NCBI RefSeq assembly: GCF_021556395.1
Contig: NZ_JAKGCS010000006.1
Coordinates: 434,001-498,000, forward strand
DNA from: Acuticoccus kalidii
GTDB taxonomy: Bacteria; Pseudomonadota; Alphaproteobacteria; Rhizobiales; Amorphaceae
Direction of reading: 5' to 3'
DNA length: 64,000 nucleotides
Part shown: piece after piece, positions 8,400 to 16,048 of the stretch
Layout of the letters: each line of letters begins with the position of its first letter
Position numbering within the stretch: the stretch's first letter is position 1
The notes under the pieces: model-generated
What the model saw: only the letters and a program-made list of their open reading frames with translations
Told to the model about the DNA's origin: nothing
Database searches by the model: none
Translations under genes and position numbers: made by a program

Positions 8400-9497
8400 T
8401 CAGCGGGGGCTTTCCACCGGCGGCAGCACATAGCGGGAGAAGAATTTCGCCTGCATGATCGAGAGCACGATCCGCAGGACGTGATGCGCCGTCACATAGA
8501 CGACGCTGATCTCGAGCGACACGGCGACCAGCGACATCTCGGCCACCCCGCCCGGCGCGAAGGCGAGCGTCACCGCCTCCGTCTTCTGGCCGACCGCCCG
8601 ATGCAAAGCGAGCGAGGCGAGGACGGCGAGAATCATCGTCATCAAGATGTTGGCGAAGGCGAGCTTGAGGGCGGTCACGAACGCCTTCGGCGCCATGCCC
8701 ACGAAGCGCGTCCCGAGGCTGACGCCGACGACGAGCTGCGTCATCTCGACCGACCAGGCCGGTGGTATGACGTTCGTCCACCCCGACAGATGGGCGATCC
8801 CGCTGACGAGGATCGGCCCCGTGATGATGTAGGCCGGCAGCCGCAACAGTCGCCCGCCGAAGAAGCCGATCGCCCCGAGCGCGACGAGTTCGACGATATG
8901 GGAGAGCGTGACCGAATCGTCCCCGCGCACGAGGACCGCGCCGGCCGCGCTGCCCACCGAGCCGCCGCTCAGAATGGTGAAGGCGAGAGGGACGAGCATC
9001 ACGCACAAAATCAGGCGCATGAACTGGAGCGCGCCCATCATGCGCACGTCGCCGCCGGCTTCCTCACCCATCGCGATCGCCTCGATCAGGCCGCCCGGTA
9101 TCGAGGCATAATAGGCGGTGCGCGGCTCGATCCCGCCGAAGCGGCTATAGCCGATGAAGCCGAGCATGTGGACGGTCGGAATGAAAACGCAGAGCGCTAG
9201 CAGCGTCGGCCACCAGTTGATCGCCTCGCGCATGATCTCCGGCGTGAAGGCCGCGCCGATCGACAGACCGATGATTGGCATGAAGAACAGCCGGATCCAC
9301 ATCGGGAAGATCGGCGGGCGGCCCCGCGTGTGGAAGCCGAACACGGAGATGAAACCGACGAGGAAGACCGAGCCGGTCAACATCGGCAGCGGCGCGCCGA
9401 TGAATTTCGCGGCAAAACCGCCAGCCGCCCCCACGGCGAAGGTCAAGGACCAGGCGAGGAGGTTGACGTTTTCTCCAGCGATGCGGAGAGGAGCCAT
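8400..9497 (-). CDS. AbrB-family (AbrB_dup) membrane protein
   Basis: A 365-aa protein with about ten hydrophobic segments, arranged as two repeats (about residues 15-180 and 195-355), each with a motif of the type PGGLIEAIAMG or PGGVAEMSLVA. This matches the family often mislabelled AbrB transcriptional regulator or ammonia monooxygenase; it is an integral membrane protein, probably a transporter. ATG 9497 gives MAPLRIAG just before the first membrane helix. A longer in-frame reading to 9671 would run into the upstream tetR gene. The tetR gene is directly upstream and a palindromic candidate operator lies between them. Confidence 0.85.
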   Translation of the reverse strand: MAPLRIAGENVNLLAWSLTFAVGAAGGFAAKFIGAPLPMLTGSVFLVGFISVFGFHTRGRPPIFPMWIRLFFMPIIGLSIGAAFTPEIMREAINWWPTLLALCVFIPTVHMLGFIGYSRFGGIEPRTAYYASIPGGLIEAIAMGEEAGGDVRMMGALQFMRLILCVMLVPLAFTILSGGSVGSAAGAVLVRGDDSVTLSHIVELVALGAIGFFGGRLLRLPAYIITGPILVSGIAHLSGWTNVIPPAWSVEMTQLVVGVSLGTRFVGMAPKAFVTALKLAFANILMTMILAVLASLALHRAVGQKTEAVTLAFAPGGVAEMSLVAVSLEISVVYVTAHHVLRIVLSIMQAKFFSRYVLPPVESPR

Positions 9498-9570
9498 GCT
9501 GAAAAGAGTTCCGGATAGACGCGGATCGGAACCGGCCCGATATGGGGCGCAAAAGCGAGCGTCTAATCTG

Positions 9571-9580
9571 ACCGATCGGT
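9571..9580. promoter_or_regulatory. Candidate TetR operator core
   Basis: ACCGATCGGT is a perfect 10-bp palindrome inside CTGACCGATCGGTTGA, between the tetR stop codon and the start of the AbrB-like gene. Many TetR-family operators share this ACCGnnCGGT core. Assignment to the neighbouring regulator rests on position only. Confidence 0.45.
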
Positions 9581-9585
9581 TGATT

Positions 9586-10194
9586 TTATCGTGGAGCGCG
9601 AACCCCCTCAAGCAGAATATCGAGATAGTCGGCGATGACGGCGCGGATCGATTGCTTCCCGTTCGGGTCATGCCAGCGGGGAAGGGCGTTGAGTGCGCCG
9701 AAAAGAAGCCGCCCCACCGTCGCCGGATCGACCTTGCGGAAGGTTCCGTCGGCGACGCCCTCGGCGATGATCGCGCGCAGGAGGCTTTCCATCCTGTCGC
9801 GCGCGGCGATGACGGCGCGGGAGCGGTGGCTCGACTTCAGAAAGCGGAAAAGATCGGCCGAGACGATCCAGGCGCTGCGGTCGTCCTCGATGCGTTTCGC
9901 CGCCGCCATCATGAAGGCTTCGAGCTTGGCGAGTGGGGTGTGGGCGGCGTCGACCGCGGCGAGGGCGAGGGCATAGGTCTCCGCCGCGCGGGAGAGGACG
10001 ACGGCCTCGTAGAGCGCTTCCTTCTCGCAGAAATGATAATGGATCGCCGCCTTCGTGACGCCGGCGGCGCTCGCAATGTCCTGCATCGAGGTTCGGTCGA
10101 CGCCCTCGGCCGCGAAGAGGCGCGCGGCGATCGCGACGATCTCCTCCTTCCGACGCTCTCCTTTTCGCGATCGGCGCTGTCTGAGGGTCGCCAT
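9586..10194 (-). CDS. TetR/AcrR-family transcriptional regulator
   Basis: A 202-aa repressor with the N-terminal TetR helix-turn-helix (residues 15-60: IVAIAARLFAAEGVDRTSMQDIASAAGVTKAA spread over two helices, then IHYHFCEKEALYEAV). The C-terminal ligand-binding domain is all helical with the GTFRKVDPATVGRLLFGALN segment common to AcrR-type proteins. The basic N-terminus (RQRRSRKGERRKEE) is usual for DNA contact outside the HTH. It precedes the AbrB-like membrane gene on the same strand and is divergent from the molybdoenzyme gene; either could be its target. Confidence 0.92.
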   Translation of the reverse strand: MATLRQRRSRKGERRKEEIVAIAARLFAAEGVDRTSMQDIASAAGVTKAAIHYHFCEKEALYEAVVLSRAAETYALALAAVDAAHTPLAKLEAFMMAAAKRIEDDRSAWIVSADLFRFLKSSHRSRAVIAARDRMESLLRAIIAEGVADGTFRKVDPATVGRLLFGALNALPRWHDPNGKQSIRAVIADYLDILLEGVRAPR

Positions 10195-10343
10195 CGGCTG
10201 CTGGCCTCCTTGCGCAAGGCTGCCATGTTTGCTGATAAACTGATCGCTTGGAAAGTGATGCTAGTGTCGGTCGCCTGAAATAGACTGCCGATGAGTGCCG
10301 TCGCCACGCCTGACCGACGGCGCGCCCTGAAGGATTGTTGCTG

Positions 10344-12626
10344 ATGTCTGAGCGGAAGGGCCGGATCGAGGACCTGCGCCTCGTCACCGGACGGGGACGT
10401 TTTACCGACGATGTGGCCGAGCCGGGGGCGCTGCATGTCGCCTTTCTGCGTTCGCCGCACGCCGCTGCCCGGATCGTGGCGATCGACGCGGCGGTGGCGA
10501 TCGCGATGGACGGCGTTGTGGCCGTCCTCACCGGCGCGGACCTTGTCGCTGACGGGATCGGCCCGGTTCAGGCGCCGATGAAGCTCGAGGGGCCCGATGG
10601 GCGGACGTGGGAGGCGGTCGAGCGGCCGCTCCTCGCCACCGGTCATGCGCGCTTCGTCGGCGAACCCGTCGCGATGGTGGTGGCCGAGACGCGCGCCGCG
10701 GCGATGGACGCGGCGGAAATGATCGAGGTCGAGTTCGACGAGAGCGATGCCGTCGTCGACGTGGACACCGCGCTCGGCGAGGGTGCGCCGCGCGTCCACG
10801 AGACCCGTCCCGGCAATGTCGGCTACGAATGGGGGCGCGGCGACTGGGACGCGGTGGGCGATGTGATCGCAGCCTCGGCGCACCGCGTCGCGCTGCGGAT
10901 CCCGGTGAGCCGCGTCAACGCCGCCGCGATGGAGCCGCGCAACGCGCTCGCCCGTCAGGAGGGCGAGACGCTGGTTCTTTATGCGAGCCATCAGGCGCCG
11001 CAGAATCTGAAATCGCTGCTCGTCGGGGCCTTCGGGATCGAAGCCGGGTCGTTGCGTGTCGTCGCCGGCGATGTCGGCGGGACGTTCGGCATGAAGGCCG
11101 GTCCGATGCGCGAGGAGATGCTGACGCTCTGGGCGGCGCGGCGGCTGGGGCGCGCGGTGCGCTGGCGTGCCGATCGGACCGACGATTTCCTCTCCGACGA
11201 AGGCGGGCGCGATGTCGTGATGGAGGTGGAGCTCGGGCTCGACGCGGGCGGCATCTTCACCGGCCAGCGCGTGCGGATGCTCCAGAATGTCGGCGCCTAT
11301 GTGACCGGGCGGTCGCTGCCGCCGATCATGAATTTCGGTGGCATCGCGGGTGTCTATCGCACGCCGCACATCGCCGGCCGGGTGGTCGGCGTGATGACCC
11401 ACACCGTGCCGATTGCGCCCTATCGCGGGGCGGGGCGGCCGGAGGCGACGCTCGCGATCGAGCGGGCGGTCGACGCGGCGGCGCGGCAGATCGGGATCGA
11501 TCCGGTCACCTTGCGGCGCCAGAACCTCATTCCCCCCGAGGCGATGCCTTGGCGCTCGCCGTTCATCTTCGACTATGATGTCGGCGAGTTCGAGCGCGTG
11601 CTCGACGCGGGTCTCGAGCGCGGCGATGTCGCCGGGTTCGCCGCGCGGCGAGCCGACTCGGAAGCGCGGGGCAAGCTCCGCGGGATGGGCCTCGCGCTCT
11701 GCATCGAGGTTGCGGGCGGGCCTTACACCGCGCCGAGCACCGATTATGCCGACGTCACGCTCGACGCCGACGGGACCGTGACGGTCCTCGGCGGCGCCTT
11801 CAATGCCGGGCAGGGGCTCGAAACGGCGATGATCGATGTCGTGGCCGATGCGCTCGGGATCGGGCCGGATGATTTCCGCTATCGTCAGGGCGACACCGAC
11901 GCCGTGCCGCGTGGCAAGGGGATGGGTGGCTCCTCGGGGATGATTGTGGCGGGTTCCGCCGCGCTCGACGCAGTCGACAAGGTGCTCGACCAGGCCAAGC
12001 GCTTTGCGGCCGACGAGCTCGAGGTCGCGCAGGACGATCTCGAATATGGCGCGGGGCGCTTCCGTATTGTTGGGACGGACCGGGCGGTCGACCTCAAGAC
12101 GATCGCGGGCGTCGCGGCCGCCAAAGGGACGCCGCTCCACGGCGCGGGCGAGTTCAAGCCGAAATCGGCGACGTTCCCGAACGGCTGTCACATCTGTGAG
12201 GTCGAAGTCGACCCCGAGACGGGGTGCGTCGCGGTGCTGTCTTATCGCGCGATCGAGGACATCGGCCGTGTCCTCAACGAGCAGCTCGCCGAGGGGCAGA
12301 TCCATGGCGGCGTCGCGCAGGGACTCGGCCAGGTTTTCATGGAGGCGATGCGGTTCGGCGGTGACGGCCAGGTCCTCAGCGCGAGCTATATGGACTATGC
12401 GGTGCCGCGGGCGGACGATCTGCCGGTGGTCGATTGCGGCTTCGCGGAGGTGGAGACGGAGCTCAATCCGTTGAAGGTGAAGGGCGTCGGCGAGGCGGGT
12501 TCGGTCGGCGGTCTTGCCGCCGGAATGAACGCGGTGTGCGACGCTTTGGCGAGCGCGGGCGTCACCGATTTCGCGATGCCGGCGAGCCCCGGCCGCATCT
12601 GGGAGGCGCTGCGGGCGGCGCGCTGA
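10344..12626 (+). CDS. Xanthine dehydrogenase-family molybdopterin-binding subunit (CoxL-like)
   Basis: A 760-aa catalytic subunit of the xanthine oxidase/CO dehydrogenase family. Family signatures include GDVGGTFGMK in the Moco domain, APYRGAGRPEA around the substrate channel, and GEAGSVGGLAAGMNA near the C-terminus carrying the catalytic Glu. It would hydroxylate an aldehyde or N-heterocycle. The active-site loop residues that separate CoxL from other members (AYxCSFR) are absent, so it is not form I CO dehydrogenase. ATG 10344 follows GAAGGA; a TTG further upstream at 10335 is less likely. The FAD and 2Fe-2S subunits normally encoded beside it are missing from this window. Confidence 0.88.
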   Translation: MSERKGRIEDLRLVTGRGRFTDDVAEPGALHVAFLRSPHAAARIVAIDAAVAIAMDGVVAVLTGADLVADGIGPVQAPMKLEGPDGRTWEAVERPLLATGHARFVGEPVAMVVAETRAAAMDAAEMIEVEFDESDAVVDVDTALGEGAPRVHETRPGNVGYEWGRGDWDAVGDVIAASAHRVALRIPVSRVNAAAMEPRNALARQEGETLVLYASHQAPQNLKSLLVGAFGIEAGSLRVVAGDVGGTFGMKAGPMREEMLTLWAARRLGRAVRWRADRTDDFLSDEGGRDVVMEVELGLDAGGIFTGQRVRMLQNVGAYVTGRSLPPIMNFGGIAGVYRTPHIAGRVVGVMTHTVPIAPYRGAGRPEATLAIERAVDAAARQIGIDPVTLRRQNLIPPEAMPWRSPFIFDYDVGEFERVLDAGLERGDVAGFAARRADSEARGKLRGMGLALCIEVAGGPYTAPSTDYADVTLDADGTVTVLGGAFNAGQGLETAMIDVVADALGIGPDDFRYRQGDTDAVPRGKGMGGSSGMIVAGSAALDAVDKVLDQAKRFAADELEVAQDDLEYGAGRFRIVGTDRAVDLKTIAGVAAAKGTPLHGAGEFKPKSATFPNGCHICEVEVDPETGCVAVLSYRAIEDIGRVLNEQLAEGQIHGGVAQGLGQVFMEAMRFGGDGQVLSASYMDYAVPRADDLPVVDCGFAEVETELNPLKVKGVGEAGSVGGLAAGMNAVCDALASAGVTDFAMPASPGRIWEALRAAR

Positions 12627-12842
12627 GGCGGCCGTGCGGCCGTTCGTGTGACGCCGTTCGTGTGACGCGGATGGAAGTGGCCTCCGGGAAAAGCCGGCGC
12701 TCGCGGCTCTGCGCAACCGGGCCTGGCGGCGTCCGATCTCGGAGCCGCGACGGGCGGCGTGCTGAGGGCGGGCGTGAGCGGCCGCTCACGCCTGCCTATC
12801 GACGCGGGGGTTTCACTTAAGGTGATGACTATCGAAACTATT

Positions 12843-12935
<93 letters not shown>

Positions 12936-13109
12936 CGATGTCGGGCGCGGGCAGCTCCTTGAAGGTTGCCGTGCCGACCTCACGCGTGGCGTATCGGTGC
13001 GGGTGTCCGGTTAAGCGGATCCTATCCGCGTCGTATCGCCAAAATCTCTGTGGGCGCCCGAGCGAAACTTCGCGCTGACAAGATCGGTGCGCGATCGGAA
13101 GGCTATCAT

Positions 13110-13234
13110 CTCGCCGCTCGCCGCTCGCCGCTCGCCGCTCGCCGCTCGCCGCTCGCCGCTCGCCGCTCGCCGCTCGCCGCTCGCCGCTCGCCGCTCGCCG
13201 CTCGCCGCTCGCCGCTCGCCGCTCGCCGCTCGCC
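13110..13234. repeat. Tandem array of 7-bp unit CTCGCCG, about 17.9 copies
   Basis: Seventeen perfect copies of CTCGCCG (13110-13228) and a six-base partial copy. Written in another phase the unit is CCGCTCG, which differs from the neighbouring array unit CCGCTGA only in its last two bases. Read as protein it gives a repeated LAARRSP, but no start signal supports translation. Confidence 0.97.
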
Positions 13235-13302
13235 CTAACCCTTCGTCGCGATCAGGGGCGGGGTGGGCGGAGGTGGCAACCCGCGAACTCGATGGGGCCG
13301 GG

Positions 13303-13333
13303 CACGGAATGGCTCACGAGGATCCATTCCGTG
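13303..13333. repeat. Perfect 10-bp inverted repeat downstream of ftcR
   Basis: CACGGAATGG (13303-13312) pairs with CCATTCCGTG (13324-13333) around an 11-nt loop. It lies about 70 bp beyond the ftcR stop codon. No T-run follows, so a transcription-ending or mRNA-stabilising role is only possible. Confidence 0.6.
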
Positions 13334-13402
13334 GTCCGTGGCGTCTTCGCAAGGGCGTTGACCAACGGCGGGAAGGGCGTGAAACCCTCGGCCCGTCATG
13401 GT

Positions 13403-14191
13403 TCAATTCGTCGATCGGCTGACCGGGCGGGTCACCGCGAACGGAGCGTTCGAGGCGACGAGCGACAGGTTCGGCTGCGGGGCCGAGACGGGCGTCGGCG
13501 CGCTGATCTCGCAAGGCTGGCGCTCGCCGGTGAAGGCGTAGCCCGCGAAGCGTTTGGCGTCGATGACGTCATGGCCGAGGCGCTGACGCAGTTTTTTGCG
13601 CAGCTTGCTGATGTGCCCCTCGATCACCGTCTCGTCGACATTCTCGTTGAAGAGGCCGTAGATCGCGTTGAAGAGCTGGGTCTTCGTGATGCGACGGCGG
13701 CGGTTCTTGACGAGATATTCCAGGATCTGGCGTTCGCGCCGGGGAAGCTCGAGCGATCGGCCGTCGACCGTCGGATCGCGCGAGTCGAAATAGACGGTGA
13801 GACGGCCGAACTGGGCTTCCTCCCGCGCATCGCTCGATCGGCGCCAGATGGCGTGGGCGCGGGCGACGAGCTCACGGACGGGGGCGGGTTTCTTGACCAC
13901 GTCGTCGACGCCGACATTGAAGAGGGCGAGCGTCTCGTCGAGGCCTTGCTCTTCCTTGAGGGCAATGATCGGCGTTTTCGCTCGGGTGCGGACGATCGTG
14001 GGAATGCCGAGCCGATCCGGCGCCTCTCCCACGATGACGGCTTGAATGGCGCGTATGTCGGTATCCGACAGGGAGTGGAGCCAGTCGGAAAAGTCTCGCC
14101 CTGAGAAGGTGCTGCAGGCGAGGCCTTCACGTTCGAATCCGGCCTTGTAGCCGTTGGCGACGACGTCGCGTGAATCAATCACGATGTACAC
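13403..14191 (-). CDS. ftcR: Flagellar transcriptional regulator FtcR/Rem-like (OmpR-type)
   Basis: A 262-aa OmpR-architecture regulator: a pseudo-receiver (about residues 1-115) and a winged helix (about 125-225) containing LPRRERQILEYLV, RITKTQLFNAIYG and GHISKLRKKLRQRLG. This pattern matches FtcR of Brucella and Rem of Sinorhizobium, the class-II activator of flagellar genes. The receiver keeps an N-terminal Asp6 and a KKP near residue 100, but Gly55 stands where the phosphorylated Asp should be, so activation is probably phosphorylation-independent. A proline-rich C-terminal tail of about 40 residues is extra. GTG 14191 is preceded by AAAGGA. It heads the flagellar region and very likely controls it. 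Confidence 0.88.
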   Translation of the reverse strand: MYIVIDSRDVVANGYKAGFEREGLACSTFSGRDFSDWLHSLSDTDIRAIQAVIVGEAPDRLGIPTIVRTRAKTPIIALKEEQGLDETLALFNVGVDDVVKKPAPVRELVARAHAIWRRSSDAREEAQFGRLTVYFDSRDPTVDGRSLELPRRERQILEYLVKNRRRRITKTQLFNAIYGLFNENVDETVIEGHISKLRKKLRQRLGHDVIDAKRFAGYAFTGERQPCEISAPTPVSAPQPNLSLVASNAPFAVTRPVSRSTN

Positions 14192-14482
14192 GATCGGTTC
14201 CTTTCGATGCTACGCGCCGAGGGCGCGTGGCCGAGATGGCCGTTGCTTCGACGATGGGGCCCGTTGGCGTTGCGTTATCTCGTCGGCGCAGCGCCCCCCG
14301 ATCGGTAGGACCAAACATAAACGATAGGTAAGCAATTGCAACCCATAATGCAACTTATAAGGGTTTATCGCTAAACCTTGCACCGGGATGGGCGGCACGG
14401 GGCGTGCCGCGCGCCGTAGGCCATCGCCGTCACAGGCCCGTATCGTATCGTCGGTCCGCCGACATCGGATCTCCGTGTGATC
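14192..14482 (-). promoter_or_regulatory. AT-rich promoter region of ftcR
   Basis: About 290 bp upstream of ftcR. Bases 14305-14380 are strikingly AT-rich for this genome and contain GGTTTA-TCGC-TAAACC (14362-14377), a perfect inverted repeat, a GCAATTGC palindrome at about 14333-14340 and repeated TTGCA/TGCAA words. Such clusters suit binding by an upstream flagellar master regulator (VisNR-, MucR- or CtrA-like), but which one is not decidable here. Downstream of cheY this interval shows no clear terminator. Confidence 0.5.
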
Positions 14483-14869
14483 TCAGGCGGGTTGGAAGAC
14501 CGATTCAATCTTCCCTTTCAGTGTTTGCGCATTGAACGGCTTCACGATGTAGTTGTTGACGCCGGCTTTCTTCGCCGCCACCACGTTTTCGGACTTCGCT
14601 TCGGCGGTCACCATAATGAACGGCAACTCCGCAAGAGCCGGATCCGCACGGACTTGCTTCAAGAGCTCGTATCCCGTCATCGGTTCCATGTTCCAATCGG
14701 AGATGACGAGGCCATACGTCTTAGCGCGTAGCTTTTCCAGGGCCTCTCCGCCGTCGGCGGCATCATCAACATCCTGAAAGCCGATTTGTCGGAGAAGGTT
14801 CTTGATGATCCGAATCATAGTCTTGTAATCGTCAACCACGAGAACAGGCATATTTAAGTCGAGAGACAT
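14483..14869 (-). CDS. cheY: Chemotaxis response regulator CheY
   Basis: A 128-aa single-domain receiver. All functional residues are present: acidic pair Asp13/Asp14, phosphoacceptor Asp58 in ISDWNMEPM, Thr88 in MVTAEA and Lys110 in IVKPF. The FIMVTAEAKSENVVAAKKAGVNNYI run in helix 4-5 is the classic CheY switch-binding face. ATG 14869 has GGAG nine bases upstream. It carries the signal from CheA to FliM. It is separated by 40 kb from the cheA operon but divergent from cheZ, its expected phosphatase. Confidence 0.95.
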   Translation of the reverse strand: MSLDLNMPVLVVDDYKTMIRIIKNLLRQIGFQDVDDAADGGEALEKLRAKTYGLVISDWNMEPMTGYELLKQVRADPALAELPFIMVTAEAKSENVVAAKKAGVNNYIVKPFNAQTLKGKIESVFQPA

Positions 14870-15055
14870 TTCGTTCTCCGTATCTTTGCGGCGTCGGCAA
14901 AATCAGGTCTTGCGACGATGCAAAGTAGGAGAGGTCGCTTGCCTGAGCCTGCCTGGAAGTCTTGCGCGAGGCTCGGATGTAGGTGCCCTCCCTGATTGCG
15001 AAGACACGTTTTGCGTGTATGGTCTTGCCAAGCGTATGTGGATTGGAGCCGGCGA

Positions 15056-15709
15056 ATGAAGGCGCGACGATTCCGAGTCGAAATCTCCGAAGCGAAACGG
15101 CTTGCTGAAAGTTCGCCGATGACGCAGCAGGTGGACTATATCCTCCAGGAACTGCACACGATGCGGGCGAAGGGCAGCGACAACGAACCCGTCACCACCG
15201 CGATCGCGATGTGGAGCGGTGTCGAGGACATTCAAAAGCGGATCGACGTCACGAAGACGGAAATTTCCGCCCTGCAAGCGCGCGGCGCCGACGATGTCTG
15301 CAAGAACAGAACCGCCGAAGAGCTTCGCGCCGTCGTCAGCGGCACCGAAATGGCGACGGATCAAATCCTCGCCGCCGCCGAAACGATCGACGGTATCGTG
15401 CAGCCGCTTTTGACCTGTAAGGACGAGACCACGCGCAAGAATGCGTCAGAGGTCGCCGATTGCGTCCTGCAGATCTTCGAGGCCTGCAATTTTCAGGACA
15501 TTACTGGCCAGCGGATCACGAAGGTTCTCGATTCCCTTCAATTCATCGAGCAACGCATCGCGACGATGATCGACGTCTGGCGAACCACGCAAGAGCATCA
15601 CGATACAGAGAAGAAAGAGAAGACCGATCGCGATCTTCTCAATGGTCCCGCGCTGGAAACCGATCACGGCGTGGTCAGCCAGGACGATGTCGACGCGCTT
15701 TTCAGTTAA
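15056..15709 (+). CDS. cheZ: Protein phosphatase CheZ
   Basis: A 217-aa mostly helical protein. The diagnostic segment FQDITGQRITKV holds Asp148 and Gln152, spaced like the catalytic Asp143 and Gln147 of the enterobacterial enzyme. The acidic C-terminal end VSQDDVDALFS matches the CheY-tethering helix. It dephosphorylates CheY-P at the pole or motor. The start at 15056 is preceded by GGAG; an upstream in-frame start at 14996 would add a poor N-terminus. It is transcribed divergently from cheY across about 186 bp, giving a phosphatase/substrate pair. A strong terminator follows. Confidence 0.93.
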   Translation: MKARRFRVEISEAKRLAESSPMTQQVDYILQELHTMRAKGSDNEPVTTAIAMWSGVEDIQKRIDVTKTEISALQARGADDVCKNRTAEELRAVVSGTEMATDQILAAAETIDGIVQPLLTCKDETTRKNASEVADCVLQIFEACNFQDITGQRITKVLDSLQFIEQRIATMIDVWRTTQEHHDTEKKEKTDRDLLNGPALETDHGVVSQDDVDALFS

Positions 15710-15929
15710 GCGCGCGACCGGTCCTGATGTCCGGGTGGGCGACCTCTGCCCGCCGACCCGGAGCCGCCTGAACCGGCCACTGCGCCGCCGTCCTCCCACG
15801 GGTCGAGCCTTTTCTGCGCCCTAAGGTGAGCGGATCGATGCGGTCTCGTGCTCACTTTCGACCCGATGGGGGTCGCCCGGCGATCGTCGTCGCGTCTGCC
15901 GCCTTACTCTTCTGCCATTGCCTGCCGAC

Positions 15930-15974
15930 ACGCAAAACGCCCGGTCTTCCGAGAGAAGGCCGGGCGTTTTGCGT
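15930..15974. terminator. Bidirectional rho-independent terminator (cheZ / fliK)
   Basis: A long stem: ACGCAAAACGCCCGG (15930-15944) pairs perfectly with CCGGGCGTTTTGCGT (15960-15974), and the inner CTTC/GAAG extends it. AAAA and TTTT lie inside the stem on either side, so it can act in both directions between convergent genes. Confidence 0.9.
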
Positions 15975-16018
15975 GCGGACGCTGTGTGTTTTGGTCGGGC
16001 CGCCGAAGCGTCCCTCGG

Positions 16019-16041
16019 GGCCCGGCGAGCGACGCCGGGCC
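16019..16041 (-). terminator. GC-rich hairpin downstream of fliK
   Basis: GGCCCGGCG (16019-16027) pairs with CGCCGGGCC (16033-16041) around a 5-nt loop, eight bases past the fliK stop. It has no T-tract, so it may slow polymerase or protect the mRNA 3' end rather than be a full terminator. Confidence 0.45.
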
Positions 16042-16048
16042 TCGAGGG

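Larger units (their letters stand above)
15710..16048. other. Convergent intergenic region between cheZ and fliK
   Basis: A 339-bp interval with no supported gene. It contains the strong terminator at 15930-15974 and a second GC-rich hairpin at 16019-16041 just beyond the fliK stop codon. Confidence 0.6.

Noticed and set aside
9909-12716. A 935-codon minus-strand frame across the molybdoenzyme gene
   Set aside because: Antisense shadow. The plus-strand gene has all family motifs and a ribosome site, and the minus frame overlaps tetR in a different frame.
13087-13422. Open frames encoding a repeated LAARRSP peptide
   Set aside because: They exist only because the 7-bp array has no stop codons in these frames. 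There is no ribosome site and no coding outside the array.
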